A stretch of DNA of 64,000 nucleotides, taken from assembly GCA_017427775.1 (NCBI GenBank), contig JAFRSD010000009.1:181326-245325 (forward strand), in the 5' to 3' direction. This DNA comes from Lachnospiraceae bacterium. Its GTDB lineage: Bacteria > Bacillota > Clostridia > Lachnospirales > Lachnospiraceae. The translations under genes and the position numbers were made by a program. Shown here piece after piece: positions 16,753 through 26,278 of the stretch. Every line of letters starts with the position of its first letter. The first letter of the stretch is position 1. The notes below the pieces were generated by a model. The model worked only from the letters and a program-made list of their open reading frames with translations, searched no databases and was not told the DNA's origin.

Positions 16753-17466
16753 ATGCAGAAAGTATCTTTGAGCCAGGACCTTAAGAGCAATTCGTATCCC
16801 GGAAGAGGAATCGTATTGGGCAAGTCCGCAGACGGACGTTATGCGGTTACCGCATATTTCATTATGGGACGCAGCGTTAACAGCCGCAACCGTGTATTCG
16901 TGGAGGACGGCAACGGAATCCGCACACAGGCATTCGATCCTTCGAAACTTTCCGATCCGAGCCTCATTATTTACGCACCTGTTCGCGTACTCGGCAACAA
17001 GACGATCGTTACGAACGGCGACCAGACCGATACCATTTATGAGATGATGGACAAGCAGTGTACGTTTGAGCAGGCACTCAGAACGAGAGAGTTCGAGCCC
17101 GACGCTCCGAACTATACCCCTCGTATCAGCGGCATTATGCATGTGGAGAACGGCACCTACAATTACGCGCTTTCGATCCTGAAGAGCAACAACGGTGATC
17201 CTTCTTCCTGCAACCGTTATACATTTGCCTACACGAACCCGAAGGCAGGAGAGGGCCGCTTCATCCATACCTACATGGGCGACGGCAACCCGCTTCCGAG
17301 CTTCGAAGGCGAGCCTACCTGCGTGGACATCGAAGGCGACATTGATTCCTTTACGAATCTTGTATGGAACAGCCTGAACGAAGAGAACAAGGTATCCCTC
17401 TTCGTACGCTTTATCGATATTGAGACCGGCGCATACGAGAGCCGGATCGTAAATAAGAACAAATAA
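16753..17466 (+). CDS. IMP cyclohydrolase, PurO-type
   Basis: 237 residues. The PYPGRGI-like SYPGRGIVLGKSADGRY start, then YFIMGRSVNSRNRVF, ALRTREFEPDAPNYTPRISG and the C-terminal SLFVRFIDIETG match the PurO family, first known from archaea, that closes FAICAR to IMP. It stands directly before a gene for the AICAR formyltransferase half of PurH, so the last two steps of purine synthesis are split between two proteins here. The gap to that gene is 18 bases with CGGAGGA as its site, so they are one operon. Confidence 0.85.
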   Translation: MQKVSLSQDLKSNSYPGRGIVLGKSADGRYAVTAYFIMGRSVNSRNRVFVEDGNGIRTQAFDPSKLSDPSLIIYAPVRVLGNKTIVTNGDQTDTIYEMMDKQCTFEQALRTREFEPDAPNYTPRISGIMHVENGTYNYALSILKSNNGDPSSCNRYTFAYTNPKAGEGRFIHTYMGDGNPLPSFEGEPTCVDIEGDIDSFTNLVWNSLNEENKVSLFVRFIDIETGAYESRIVNKNK

Positions 17467-17484
17467 TATCCGGAGGAACGAAAC

Positions 17485-18663
17485 ATGAACGAACTGGAAC
17501 TGAAGTACGGCTGTAATCCGAATCAGAAGCCTTCCCGCATTTTCATGGCGAACGGAAAGGACCTTCCGATCGAAGTGCTGAACGGCAAGCCGGGCTACAT
17601 TAACTTTATGGATGCCTTCAACGGCTGGCAGCTGGTTAAGGAACTGAAGAAGGCGACCGGTCTTCCGGCTGCGACTTCCTTTAAGCATGTATCTCCCGCA
17701 GGCGCAGCGGTAGGTCTCCCTTTGACCGATACGCTCCGCAAGATCTACTGGGTAGACGATCTCGGCGAGCTTTCCCCGCTTGCATGCGCATACGCAAGAG
17801 CAAGAGGTGCGGACCGCATGAGCTCCTTCGGCGATTTCATCGCGCTTTCCGATGTGTGTGACGTACCGACCGCCAACATGATCAAGAGAGAAGTTTCCGA
17901 CGGTATCATCGCTCCCGGTTATGAGCCCGAGGCTCTTGAAATTTTGAAGAGCAAGAAGAAGGGCAATTACAACGTTATCAAGATCGACGAGAACTATATT
18001 CCCGAAGCGCTCGAGCGCAAGCAGGTTTACGGCATCACTTTTGAGCAGGGCCGTAACGAGCTGAAGATCGACGACGAGCTGTTCGCAAACATCCCGACCA
18101 AGAATAAAGAGCTTCCCGAGCTTGCAAAGATCGACCTGATCATTTCCCTGATCACCCTCAAGTATACGCAGTCCAACTCCGTATGCTACTGCAAGGGCGG
18201 ACAGGCAATCGGTATCGGTGCAGGACAGCAGTCCCGTATCCACTGCACGCGTCTTGCCGGTTCCAAGGCCGACAACTGGTGGCTCCGCCAGTCTCCCGAA
18301 GTGCTGAACCTTCCTTTCCTTGATACGATCGGACGTGCCGACCGCGACAATGCGATCGACCTTTACATCGGCGAGGATTATATGGACGTTCTTGCGGAAG
18401 GCAAATGGCAGAACATCTTCAAGACGAAGCCCGAAGTATTTACCGCGGAGAAGAAGCGCGCATGGCTCGATAAGAACACTGACGTAGCACTTGGCTCCGA
18501 TGCGTTCTTCCCGTTCAGCGACAACATCGAGCGCGCATTCCGCAGCGGTGTTAAGTACATTGCAGAACCCGGCGGATCCGTTCGTGACGACCTTGTTATC
18601 GAGGCGGCGGACGATCATAACATGGTGATGGCATTTACCGGCATCAGACTGTTCCATCACTAA
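17485..18663 (+). CDS. Stand-alone AICAR formyltransferase (PurH N10-formyl-THF domain)
   Basis: 392 residues. It formylates AICAR with 10-formyl-THF, the step before IMP. Seen: [15 protein letters not shown] at 6-20, [13 protein letters not shown] near 66-78, the catalytic Lys-His pair in FKHVSP, then [27 protein letters not shown] and [13 protein letters not shown], all hallmarks of the AICARFT fold. The IMP cyclohydrolase domain of bifunctional PurH is absent; the gene before it supplies a PurO-type enzyme. No terminator is evident after the stop. Confidence 0.9.
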   Translation: MNELELKYGCNPNQKPSRIFMANGKDLPIEVLNGKPGYINFMDAFNGWQLVKELKKATGLPAATSFKHVSPAGAAVGLPLTDTLRKIYWVDDLGELSPLACAYARARGADRMSSFGDFIALSDVCDVPTANMIKREVSDGIIAPGYEPEALEILKSKKKGNYNVIKIDENYIPEALERKQVYGITFEQGRNELKIDDELFANIPTKNKELPELAKIDLIISLITLKYTQSNSVCYCKGGQAIGIGAGQQSRIHCTRLAGSKADNWWLRQSPEVLNLPFLDTIGRADRDNAIDLYIGEDYMDVLAEGKWQNIFKTKPEVFTAEKKRAWLDKNTDVALGSDAFFPFSDNIERAFRSGVKYIAEPGGSVRDDLVIEAADDHNMVMAFTGIRLFHH

Positions 18664-18694
18664 TGTTCAGATTCCTCAATTATTGGTGATGTTA

Positions 18695-18724
18695 TTGCTA
18701 AAAAAACTCATAATATGGTATGCT
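18695..18724 (+). promoter_or_regulatory. Promoter of the A+T-rich islet
   Basis: TTGCTA (18695-18700), 18 bases, TATGCT (18719-18724); predicted start about 18731, 36 nt before the ATG. Confidence 0.55.
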
Positions 18725-18766
18725 TTTTATGCACAAAGAATTGGGTGCAGAAAGGGGTATAAATTT

Positions 18767-19669
18767 ATGAAGGTATTTTTTAGTCGGAAGTTGTGGAGGA
18801 GGTTTTCAGTTTTTTTGGCGGTTCTCATTTCAGCAGTATCGGTTGTGCCGAATCAGAGAGCTTATGCGGAAATCCCTCCGGGGTTCAGTGTTTCGGGAAC
18901 TTCCCAATACTCTTTTACAGCGTATAGCAGAACTACAGTAAAAGTGTATAAGACAATTACGAAGACAACGATTAGGCGTGAGTCAAGTGGACCCTTTCAT
19001 CACTACATAGAAACTAGAGAAACAAAAAGCGAAAAAGTTTTAATCGGTGAAACTGAATGCATTATGAGCATTGGTACTTCTAATGTTTTGTTTGCTGGAG
19101 AAACCCATAAAGTTGCTTTAATCCGGCAGATTATGAATCCGAAAACATCGTACTGTAGTTTATATGCGAAAAATATATATGGTGTTAATCGCAGCACAGA
19201 ACTGACATTTAATTATGTAAATCCTTATTATGAAATGGACTATTTCCCTGAAGCAGTATCTCCTACGGGGACAGAGTCGACCAGTATTTCCTGTGGACTT
19301 GAAGGTGGGTACAGTGATGGAATTCATGTTGTGGGAAGCATTCAAACAGGGCGTCAGAGCACATACAACAAGAATGCATTAACGATTTCCACTACAAAGA
19401 ATGGCTCTATCAGAAAACTGACTTATTCATTCAGCAGTAATGATGCCGCCAATGCATCGAAGTTTCAAGGACAGGTAAATTCTTTCTGTAAGAGTAGTTA
19501 CAAAGCATTATATTCGGTTATGTATTCTCGAAAAGGAACGCCGACACATCAGGAGGCGAGTAAAAGAATTGTCAACAACTCAACATATTGGTGTCAAAAG
19601 ATCTCAGGCGTTACAGGTACTGGTGGAAGTGTAACAGCTAGTGCATCATTTAATAACTCGATGTATTAA
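18767..19669 (+). CDS. Secreted protein of unknown function in A+T-rich islet
   Basis: 300 residues. A basic start (MKVFFSRKLWRR) and hydrophobic core form a signal peptide, cleaved near AYA-EI (about residue 38). The exported part is Ser/Thr/Tyr-rich, probably beta-rich, with five or six cysteines and no recognised motif. The ATG at 18767 has AAAGGGG nine bases upstream; an upstream in-frame GTG at 18683 is unlikely. It is followed 65 bases later by a membrane-anchored protein and then an ABC/FtsX exporter, the layout of secreted-effector or bacteriocin-like loci with export or self-protection. That role is inference only. Base composition is clearly lower in G+C than in the flanking purine genes. 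Confidence 0.65.
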   Translation: MKVFFSRKLWRRFSVFLAVLISAVSVVPNQRAYAEIPPGFSVSGTSQYSFTAYSRTTVKVYKTITKTTIRRESSGPFHHYIETRETKSEKVLIGETECIMSIGTSNVLFAGETHKVALIRQIMNPKTSYCSLYAKNIYGVNRSTELTFNYVNPYYEMDYFPEAVSPTGTESTSISCGLEGGYSDGIHVVGSIQTGRQSTYNKNALTISTTKNGSIRKLTYSFSSNDAANASKFQGQVNSFCKSSYKALYSVMYSRKGTPTHQEASKRIVNNSTYWCQKISGVTGTGGSVTASASFNNSMY

Positions 19670-19734
19670 TATGTAATGAGGTGATATCACAAAGGCGGGT
19701 TTGCATCAAATCATATATAGAGGTACAAAAAGGC

Positions 19735-20388
19735 GTGAGTAAAAAAAGAGTCAAGATTGCTTTGGTTTCAGGAATCGCCGTTATAGGTTTGCTTGTATTG
19801 GCCATTATACTGATTGTTCTGATTAACGGGAAGAAGACAAATGAAACAGAGATTGAGCTTAGTAATTATGAAAAGGATTTGGATTTCCTCACTAAAGAGG
19901 TTCCATCTCATTTCTATTTCTATGGGGATGAGATAGTTCTTTCCGATGAGCGACCTGGGTTGGACGACCGTCTTAAAGCATTGAAACGAGAGCAGATTGA
20001 AAGATTAACCGAAAATAAACTTATGCCGGATGGAAGTGCTGAGCATTATGTATTGGTCGTTAATGATCAATCAAAAAATGCCACTCTGTCGGAAGCGGAT
20101 ATTCTTTTGATTGACCGACTGATTCGAACCACAAAGTATACTTTTATTTATATAGGAAATAGATACGCAGAAGATTTTATCAGGTTGGGCTTGTGGAACA
20201 GTTATGTCGGGGGATCCGAGTTTGGCGGAGGTGTTTCTATAGGTTTTTTTGAAAGAAATCTTGTTTATACGCCAAATGCTATTGATGAATATTTGATGCA
20301 GTGCGAGGGGGGAGTTAAAGATTACCCCGTGAAGCTTGGCGAGATGGTTATATCTGAGGTGGCTAGTTTGGTTCGCTCCTGTAGGTAA
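19735..20388 (+). CDS. Membrane-anchored protein of unknown function
   Basis: 217 residues. A short basic N terminus (SKKRVK) and one membrane helix (about 8-30) precede an extracytoplasmic part with a mixed alpha/beta look, including [23 protein letters not shown] and a Gly-rich segment near 160. I do not recognise it. I prefer the GTG at 19735, behind AGAGG, over the GTG at 19681, which lacks a site. It lies between the secreted protein and the ABC transporter, in the same direction, and is probably part of that operon. Confidence 0.6.
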   Translation: MSKKRVKIALVSGIAVIGLLVLAIILIVLINGKKTNETEIELSNYEKDLDFLTKEVPSHFYFYGDEIVLSDERPGLDDRLKALKREQIERLTENKLMPDGSAEHYVLVVNDQSKNATLSEADILLIDRLIRTTKYTFIYIGNRYAEDFIRLGLWNSYVGGSEFGGGVSIGFFERNLVYTPNAIDEYLMQCEGGVKDYPVKLGEMVISEVASLVRSCR

Positions 20389-20404
20389 GAAAACTAAAAT
20401 ATGT

Positions 20405-20437
20405 GCCGGGGAAGGCGGGAAAAACTGCTACCCCGGC
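20405..20437 (+). repeat. Inverted repeat before the ABC transporter
   Basis: GCCGGGG (20405-20411) and CCCCGGC (20431-20437) are perfect arms 19 bases apart, with one more A-T pair outside. It stands out as G+C-rich in an A+T-rich islet. It may be an attenuator or an mRNA-stability hairpin; there is no T-run. Confidence 0.5.
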
Positions 20438-20461
20438 ATTGGTATTTGTCGGGGAATGGAA

Positions 20462-23011
20462 ATGATTAGAATAACAGAACTGGTTAAAAAGTTTCATAGT
20501 TCACGTGGGAACTTGGAAGTGCTAAACGGAGTAAATATAGATCTTCCAGAAAAGGGCTTGGTTTTCTTCTTGGGGAAGAGCGGAAGCGGTAAAAGTACGT
20601 TCTTTTATCTGCTCAGTGGCGTTCAGGGTGATTATTCCGGTTCCATTGAAGTTGACGGAACGGATATTAGATCTTTTGATGAGAAACAATGGAATGAATA
20701 TCGAAATCAAAAGATCGGGATAGTGTTCCAGAATTACGGTTTGTTTGAACGCAGCACTGTAATGGACAATGTTTTGCTTCCGACAGAGATTACAAGTATT
20801 CGAAGTGTAGAGTGTATCCGTAGGGCCGAGGAATTGCTTGAGTATGTCGGACTGAAAGGGTATGAAAAAGCTACGGTTTCCGAGCTAAGCGGCGGAGAGA
20901 AACAAAGAGTGGCTATTGCCAGATCATTAATGAATCAACCTGATATTCTTCTTGCGGATGAACCGACAGGAAACTTAGACCGGAAGATGTCTGAAGGCAT
21001 TTTTGAATTGTTTCAAAAGATATCAAAGAAATGCCTCGTTTGTGTGGTTACTCACGACCGGGAATCCGCAATGAAATACGGAGATCAAGTGTTTGAACTT
21101 CGCGAAGGAACAATGACAGAGACGAACCGCAAGAAGCACACAGGATTTGAAATTGTGAAAGCGAAGGCGGGAGAAGCAGAAGAGAAAAAAATGATGTCGG
21201 AAGACGACATCATGAAACTTATACGGAATTTATTGACAGATTTGAATTCCGAAGAATCCATTTCATTTTGTATAAAAAGATCTCCGGTCCCAGAAGAAAC
21301 AATTATAGAATCAGAAACAGTGACGAGTGCCGCTGAAGAAAAGAACGACACAACTGTTCGGAGACTTCCGTTTCGAAATGCAGTAAAGAGAATCTTTCGG
21401 AAAGCTCCGCGAGAATGGATGAAAACAATCGCTGGGATTACTCTCCTGACTTTGTTATTAGCGTTTGCCTTGAGTCTATGGAATTTACATTTAATGCAAC
21501 CAGAAAAGGTAATACGAAAATACATTAACGAGCAGAAGGTTCCTTTTGTACTATTAGAGACTACTTGTTCGTATCGGAATCTGTATGGCGAGGATGAAGA
21601 ACATATAATATCCTCCGGTGATAAGTTTCTTTCAGGCTTGAAAAAACTGATTGGAACGGAACAGCTTGTTCCCAGAATTCCCGGGGCGCTTTTACGATCA
21701 AAGGATGAAGTGGTTTGTCAGGGAAACATAATAGTTTCAGATCGGTTGTTGCCCTTTTGTGAGATTACGGGGGAACTCCCCCAATATCCGGGAGAAATAG
21801 CCATATGTGTTGAACTTGCGCAGGGTCTTAAGTTGCAGGCACCATACATTGGCAGCAGTATTATCTATGATAGCCGTAGGTATACCGTTACAGGAATTGT
21901 AACCCTTCGGTATCCGACTACCCCGAACTCCAAAAATGATATTAACGGAGATGTCTTCGGTGTGTTTACCTATGCATATGAATGGGAGAATACACTTGCT
22001 ATGATTCATCCTTCAGATATTGAGGACAAAAAGATTACGGATAAAGCGTTGGGGCTTCCTTATGGCGATTTGTCCGATAGTGACTGGGAAAGCCGCCTGC
22101 TTTCTTCAAATGACCTGTGTTTCTATGGAGGACTGTCAAAAGAAGATTCCGTACATCTGGCTGCCGGTCGAATGCCGGAAAGGGAAGATGAGGTCCTGAT
22201 CAATATCGAGTGTGCAAATGCAGAAGAAATGGTTACGAAAAACTCATATAGAGATTTCTATTCAATTCATGAAGAAAAATACAATGGCTGTTTTTCTGAT
22301 TCAATGGATATTTCCGCTTTTTTTCCGAATGGATATAAAGTGGTAGGAGTGTTTGACGACTTTTCGTATGGGGATGCCTCCGTTATTGATGAAACGCCGC
22401 ATGTTTTGGTGTCACAGGAAATTTTCGACCGTATGAAAGAAGAGTATTACAGTCGATATGTTTATGGACAGTATGTAGTTCTGATAGGGAATTTCCTTAC
22501 AGAAAAGATAATCGCAGATTTTTTGAATGAGGGATATCGGTTTACAGAACCGAATATCAATCGAATTCAGGAATTTGCACACACATTGAGAGAACTGGAT
22601 TTTTACTTTGTTTTAGGGTTTCTTGCTGTCGTGGTTAGCATATTTGCCGTTGCGATGCTTACGATATCGTCCAGTATTCGCGATAGGGGGTATTTGCTGG
22701 GAATCATGAGGGCAGTAGGTTATTCCCGTGAGGATTTGACCGGTATGTTTCTCATCGAAGCCTTTCTTATGGCATCAATTTCCGTTTTCCTTTCATCTGC
22801 CGTTTTCTTTTGCACACAAAAATATGCCAATGCTGATTATGTGAGAAGGGTTGCAGCAAATCCGTTTGATATTTTAGTGTTTGGTCCGTGGAATTCTTTA
22901 TGGCTTATATTAGGATGCTTGACGGTGCTGTTCTTTGCAACATTAATTCCGATAGTGAGACTATCAAGAAAGAAACCATATGAATTGATTTGTGCTGGAA
23001 ACAAGGAGTAG
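20462..23011 (+). CDS. ABC transporter, ATPase fused to FtsX/MacB-type permease
   Basis: 849 residues. The ATPase (1-225) has Walker [10 protein letters not shown] at 38-46, signature LSGGEKQR at 142-149, Walker [10 protein letters not shown] near 162-170 and the H-loop VTHD. A charged linker follows, then a membrane helix near 320, a large extracytoplasmic domain (about 345-700) and three helices at about 713, 762 and 815, the FtsX plan. These transporters act as mechanical exporters of peptides or lipoproteins or as peptide sensors. I take the ATG at 20462, after GGGG with 7 bases; a longer frame upstream overlaps the previous gene. Last gene of the A+T-rich islet. Confidence 0.85.
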   Translation: MIRITELVKKFHSSRGNLEVLNGVNIDLPEKGLVFFLGKSGSGKSTFFYLLSGVQGDYSGSIEVDGTDIRSFDEKQWNEYRNQKIGIVFQNYGLFERSTVMDNVLLPTEITSIRSVECIRRAEELLEYVGLKGYEKATVSELSGGEKQRVAIARSLMNQPDILLADEPTGNLDRKMSEGIFELFQKISKKCLVCVVTHDRESAMKYGDQVFELREGTMTETNRKKHTGFEIVKAKAGEAEEKKMMSEDDIMKLIRNLLTDLNSEESISFCIKRSPVPEETIIESETVTSAAEEKNDTTVRRLPFRNAVKRIFRKAPREWMKTIAGITLLTLLLAFALSLWNLHLMQPEKVIRKYINEQKVPFVLLETTCSYRNLYGEDEEHIISSGDKFLSGLKKLIGTEQLVPRIPGALLRSKDEVVCQGNIIVSDRLLPFCEITGELPQYPGEIAICVELAQGLKLQAPYIGSSIIYDSRRYTVTGIVTLRYPTTPNSKNDINGDVFGVFTYAYEWENTLAMIHPSDIEDKKITDKALGLPYGDLSDSDWESRLLSSNDLCFYGGLSKEDSVHLAAGRMPEREDEVLINIECANAEEMVTKNSYRDFYSIHEEKYNGCFSDSMDISAFFPNGYKVVGVFDDFSYGDASVIDETPHVLVSQEIFDRMKEEYYSRYVYGQYVVLIGNFLTEKIIADFLNEGYRFTEPNINRIQEFAHTLRELDFYFVLGFLAVVVSIFAVAMLTISSSIRDRGYLLGIMRAVGYSREDLTGMFLIEAFLMASISVFLSSAVFFCTQKYANADYVRRVAANPFDILVFGPWNSLWLILGCLTVLFFATLIPIVRLSRKKPYELICAGNKE

Positions 23012-23091
23012 GTGTTTTTTTGAGAATCTTTCTTGTGGAGTTGAACGGTGGCGGATGGGACTAGAATGAGCTTTAATAGTGTAGTCGTCAA

Positions 23092-23143
23092 GTAGAGAAA
23101 CGGTCTGAGATTCCCCGTTGGGTTTCTCAGACCGTTTCTCTAC
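23092..23143. repeat. Perfect 19-bp inverted repeat between convergent genes
   Basis: GTAGAGAAACGGTCTGAGA (23092-23110) is exactly complementary to 23125-23143, loop of 14 bases. The right arm includes the stop codon of the minus-strand peptidase gene. It is probably a bidirectional terminator although neither side has a T-run. Confidence 0.75.
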
Positions 23144-23853
23144 CAGCTCAGTATTCTTTTCTCAACTTCCTTAAGCTTCTTTCTTCTTTCTTTATAGTCG
23201 GGGAAGATGCCCGCGACATGTGCCCAGAAAACTTTGCTGTGATTCATCTCGTAGCGGTGGCAGAGTTCGTGAACGATAACGTAGTCGCAGATTGCCTCCG
23301 GCAGAAGGATGAGCTTCCAGTGGAAGTTCAGGTTTCCGTCCGAGGAACAGCTGCCCCAGCGGGTCTTCGTTTCGCGGATGGTGATGCGTCCGACGGTTAT
23401 GCCGAGGCGGTCGGCGTATTTGCGCACGCGCGCTTCAAGATAGGCTTTCGCGTAGCCGCGTCCCCAGTTGTTGACGGCTTCCTGTACGCGCTCCGGTGTC
23501 AGGTCGGTACCGCGTACCGTGAGCAACGTAGCGCGCGGGTCCGGACGAAGGGCAACACTGATCCGGTCAGCCTCCGCAACCTCGTATAAAACGAGTTCGA
23601 CAGCGCCGCCGTGAAGAGGGAACAGCGCCCCGTCAAAGTAACGGTCGGACGGGGCGTTGGTCTCCGCAGCTTCGCGGATGACCTTTTCCATGGTCTTCTG
23701 TATCCAATCCTGTTTCTCCTTTAGAACGCGCTCGATCGTAAGGCGGGACGTGCCGTAGGGCGCGCGGACCGTGAGCCGCCCGTCCTTTGAGACGGAGAGC
23801 CCGATCGTCTTACGGTTGGTGAATTGTACGGTATACCATTCTTTCGTTGCCAT
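23140..23853 (-). CDS. YgjP-like zinc metallopeptidase
   Basis: 237 residues. The C-terminal half has IRETKTRWGSCSSDGNL and then VIVHELCHRYEMNHSKVFW: HELCH is the HExxH zinc motif and the later H-x-x-x-F-W block is the third-ligand region of the YgjP/DUF45 family (M48-like). The N-terminal half is a beta-rich domain with KTIGLSV and VRAPYGTS. Cytosolic, with no signal. Substrates of the family are not well known. Start ATG at 23853 follows GGGAGA. Single gene, convergent with the ABC transporter gene. Confidence 0.82.
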   Translation of the reverse strand: MATKEWYTVQFTNRKTIGLSVSKDGRLTVRAPYGTSRLTIERVLKEKQDWIQKTMEKVIREAAETNAPSDRYFDGALFPLHGGAVELVLYEVAEADRISVALRPDPRATLLTVRGTDLTPERVQEAVNNWGRGYAKAYLEARVRKYADRLGITVGRITIRETKTRWGSCSSDGNLNFHWKLILLPEAICDYVIVHELCHRYEMNHSKVFWAHVAGIFPDYKERRKKLKEVEKRILSW

Positions 23854-24043
23854 CAGTATGTCTCCCGGGCGGGTAATCCCGCTGCTTTTTACAGATACCC
23901 GGACCGTGTCCGGAGAATTTATGTCTCTTCTTTAAGAATACCCCATAGCCCGTATTTTCGTCAAATAAAACCGAAACCGGCTGAAAGCGGCGGGACGAAA
24001 TTGCATTTTCCGTGGACGGAACATGGTGAAATTGTGTTTTTTC

Positions 24044-24071
24044 TTGAATTCATCGCCGAATGTGTTATACT
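24044..24071 (+). promoter_or_regulatory. Putative promoter of the EamA transporter gene
   Basis: TTGAAT (24044-24049), 16 bases, TATACT (24066-24071). A CATTTTCC element (24004-24011) with the imperfect partner CGGAACATG lies just upstream. Confidence 0.5.
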
Positions 24072-24121
24072 GAAACGGTATGAGGGACGGTATGGGGTAG
24101 CGCGGAAGGCGGAGAGTTGAA

Positions 24122-25063
24122 ATGGTTTGGATCAGTCTCGTAATGCTGTACGGTATCCTGAAGGGAGTCCGTGAAATACTGAAGAAGAAAGCACTGGGCC
24201 GCAATACGGTCATGGAAGTGCTTCTTATGTATACGATCCTTTCCTTTCTGATCCTGCTGCCGACGGCACCGAAAGCCGGCGGACTTACGGCGGGACAGTA
24301 CGGCGCGATCTTCATCAAGTCGTTCATCATCTTTCTGGCATGGCTCTGCAGCTTTCACGCTCTGTCTATTATGCCTGTCAGCCTGTACGGGATACTCGAT
24401 ATGTCCCGCATCCTTTTCTCGACGCTTCTCGGTATTCTGGTGATTAGGGAGAAACTCACCGTTCCCGTGGCGGTCGGACTGGTACTCGTCTGCGCCGGAC
24501 TGTATGCTTTGAGCGGACTGAAAAAGCGGGAAAAAGAGGAGTCTACAGTTGTAGAAAAGATAGCTGAAGAACCGCAGCACGCGACCGAAGAGCTGACAAG
24601 AGACCAGATTGTCTGGGGACGCATCACTTCCTCGACGGCCGGCGTTGTCATACTTGCCTTTCTTTCGGCGTTCTTCAACGCCGTCAGCGGTACCATGGAC
24701 AAGGTGCTGATGAAGGGCATGAACGAGACGCAGCTGCAGTTCTGGTATATGCTTTTCCTCGTGCTTTTATATGTGGGCTATACCATTCTGATGCGTACGA
24801 AGATCCGGCTTAAGGGAATGTTTACCAATCCCTATGTATGGCTGCTGAGTGTCGCATTTATCATCGCGGACCGGGCCCTTTTCATTGCCAACCGGGATCC
24901 GGCGTCGCGTGTGACGATCATGACGTTATTGAAACAATCCGGTGTAATCTGCACCATCATCGGCGGAAGGATCTTCTTCCGCGAGAAACATATCAAATAC
25001 AAACTTTGTTGTGCCGCTGTTGTGATCGCGGGAATCGTCATCGCGGTGATCCCTTTCTCATAG
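24122..25063 (+). CDS. EamA/DMT-family transporter
   Basis: 313 residues with about ten membrane helices in two EamA halves separated by a charged loop (about 138-165, rich in Glu and Lys). Seen: ILDMSRILFSTLLGILVIREKLT ending the first half and TLLKQSGVICTIIGGRIFFREKH at the matching place of the second, the usual E-K pair before the last helix. Drug/metabolite family; the substrate is unknown. ATG at 24122. It precedes a lipoprotein gene by 24 bases, probably cotranscribed. Confidence 0.85.
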   Translation: MVWISLVMLYGILKGVREILKKKALGRNTVMEVLLMYTILSFLILLPTAPKAGGLTAGQYGAIFIKSFIIFLAWLCSFHALSIMPVSLYGILDMSRILFSTLLGILVIREKLTVPVAVGLVLVCAGLYALSGLKKREKEESTVVEKIAEEPQHATEELTRDQIVWGRITSSTAGVVILAFLSAFFNAVSGTMDKVLMKGMNETQLQFWYMLFLVLLYVGYTILMRTKIRLKGMFTNPYVWLLSVAFIIADRALFIANRDPASRVTIMTLLKQSGVICTIIGGRIFFREKHIKYKLCCAAVVIAGIVIAVIPFS

Positions 25064-25087
25064 GCATAACGGAAACGGAGATTGACA

Positions 25088-26197
25088 GTGAAACAGTTAA
25101 GAAAGCTTACGGCAATCCTTCTTGTTTTTGCGGTTGCGTTCAGCTTCGCCGGCTGCGCGAAGAGAAAAATGACGGACAAGCAATATGCGGAACTGGCCGA
25201 GAAGCAGGCGGAGAAGAATAAGAAAAATGTGGTTCTCCGCGTTACCGTCGACGGCGAGGTCAAGGAGATCACGGCATATGATGTTGTGTATTTCCTCGCG
25301 TACAACGAACGGAGGGCGTACGAGGAGAAATCCGCCAAGGAGCCCACTTACCGTGCTCTTTACGGGGATGACTTCAACTACTTCACCATGACCGATTCGA
25401 ACGGTACAATGATGAAGGACAGCTTCAAGAATGCCGCATTTTCCACGATTGCCTATACATACATCCTTTATTATGAGGCATTGAAGGCCGGTGTTCAGCT
25501 GGAAGAACTGCGTAGGGTAAAGCTTGACAGCGCAACCTCAAACTTCCTGAACGGCTACTCGGCGGAGCAGCGTGCCCGCGTCGGCATGACTGCGGATTGC
25601 ATCCGGGATAACTACGAGAAAGTATTTCTCGCGGACCAGTACGGCACGCTTATGACATCCGACTTTAAGGTCGACGAAGAAGCGGCGAAGGCGACGGTTG
25701 ACAAGGAAGACTACCGCGTTTATCAGACCGATTACCTGTATGTAGCCAAATTCGACTACAACGAGGATTTCCAGAGGGTGGACTTCACTCCTGAGGAATC
25801 CGCGGCGAGAAAAGCGGCAATGGATGACGCGTTCGAGAGAACGAAGAACGGCGAAGACATGCTTACGATCCGGAGTTCCTATGACTCGATCATGAGCTAC
25901 GGCACGCGTGACATTTTCCGTACGGACGAAACGATTGAACCGGCGTATATTGAGAATTCCATAAACCTCAAGGAAGGCGAGTGTGTATTCCTCGAAACAT
26001 CAGGCGGATACTATATCATCTATCTTGAGAATAATCGCGAGTTTGTCGGATATGACGAGGCCGTTGCGAGTGCGATCGAGAAGGCGAAGAGCACCGGTGT
26101 TGCCGAGTGGTACATGACGTTCGAGAGCAAATACAACATTGAAAAGACTGCGGAGTGGGATAAGATCGAAATCGGCAAATACGCGATCACCCAGTAA
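25088..26197 (+). CDS. Lipoprotein with PrsA/SurA-like layout
   Basis: 369 residues. Signal peptide ending in the lipobox FAGC (Cys23), then a charged helical N-terminal part, long helical middle and a C-terminal segment with INLKEGECVFLETSGGYYIIYLENN, which resembles the end of a parvulin-type foldase domain; the full parvulin core is not convincing. It may be an extracytoplasmic chaperone. The start is taken as GTG at 25088, seven bases after CGGAG; a TTG two codons earlier is possible. Placed between the EamA gene and a strong terminator. Confidence 0.65.
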   Translation: MKQLRKLTAILLVFAVAFSFAGCAKRKMTDKQYAELAEKQAEKNKKNVVLRVTVDGEVKEITAYDVVYFLAYNERRAYEEKSAKEPTYRALYGDDFNYFTMTDSNGTMMKDSFKNAAFSTIAYTYILYYEALKAGVQLEELRRVKLDSATSNFLNGYSAEQRARVGMTADCIRDNYEKVFLADQYGTLMTSDFKVDEEAAKATVDKEDYRVYQTDYLYVAKFDYNEDFQRVDFTPEESAARKAAMDDAFERTKNGEDMLTIRSSYDSIMSYGTRDIFRTDETIEPAYIENSINLKEGECVFLETSGGYYIIYLENNREFVGYDEAVASAIEKAKSTGVAEWYMTFESKYNIEKTAEWDKIEIGKYAITQ

Positions 26198-26220
26198 AAG
26201 CGGCAACACGTTGACACATA

Positions 26221-26256
26221 AAAACCTCCTTTCGGAAATCCGGAAGGAGGTTTTCT
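26221..26256. terminator. Bidirectional terminator
   Basis: AAAACCTCCTT (26221-26231) pairs with AAGGAGGTTTT (26244-26254) and some inner pairs. It has A-run and T-run on both sides, separating the convergent lipoprotein and LysR genes. Confidence 0.88.
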
Positions 26257-26278
26257 TGATTCATATGATTTACGGGCT

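Noticed and set aside
15922..18660. A minus-strand open frame of more than 900 codons opposite the MATE, purO-like and AICAR formyltransferase genes
   Set aside because: All three + strand genes are well recognised and cover it fully. The antisense product has no recognisable domain and an unlikely composition (long Arg/His/Asp-rich stretches). It is a by-product of codon use.
18767..23011. A lactococcin-972-like bacteriocin locus
   Set aside because: The layout (secreted protein, membrane protein, ABC/FtsX) is similar, but the secreted protein is far too long and lacks any pattern I can tie to that family.
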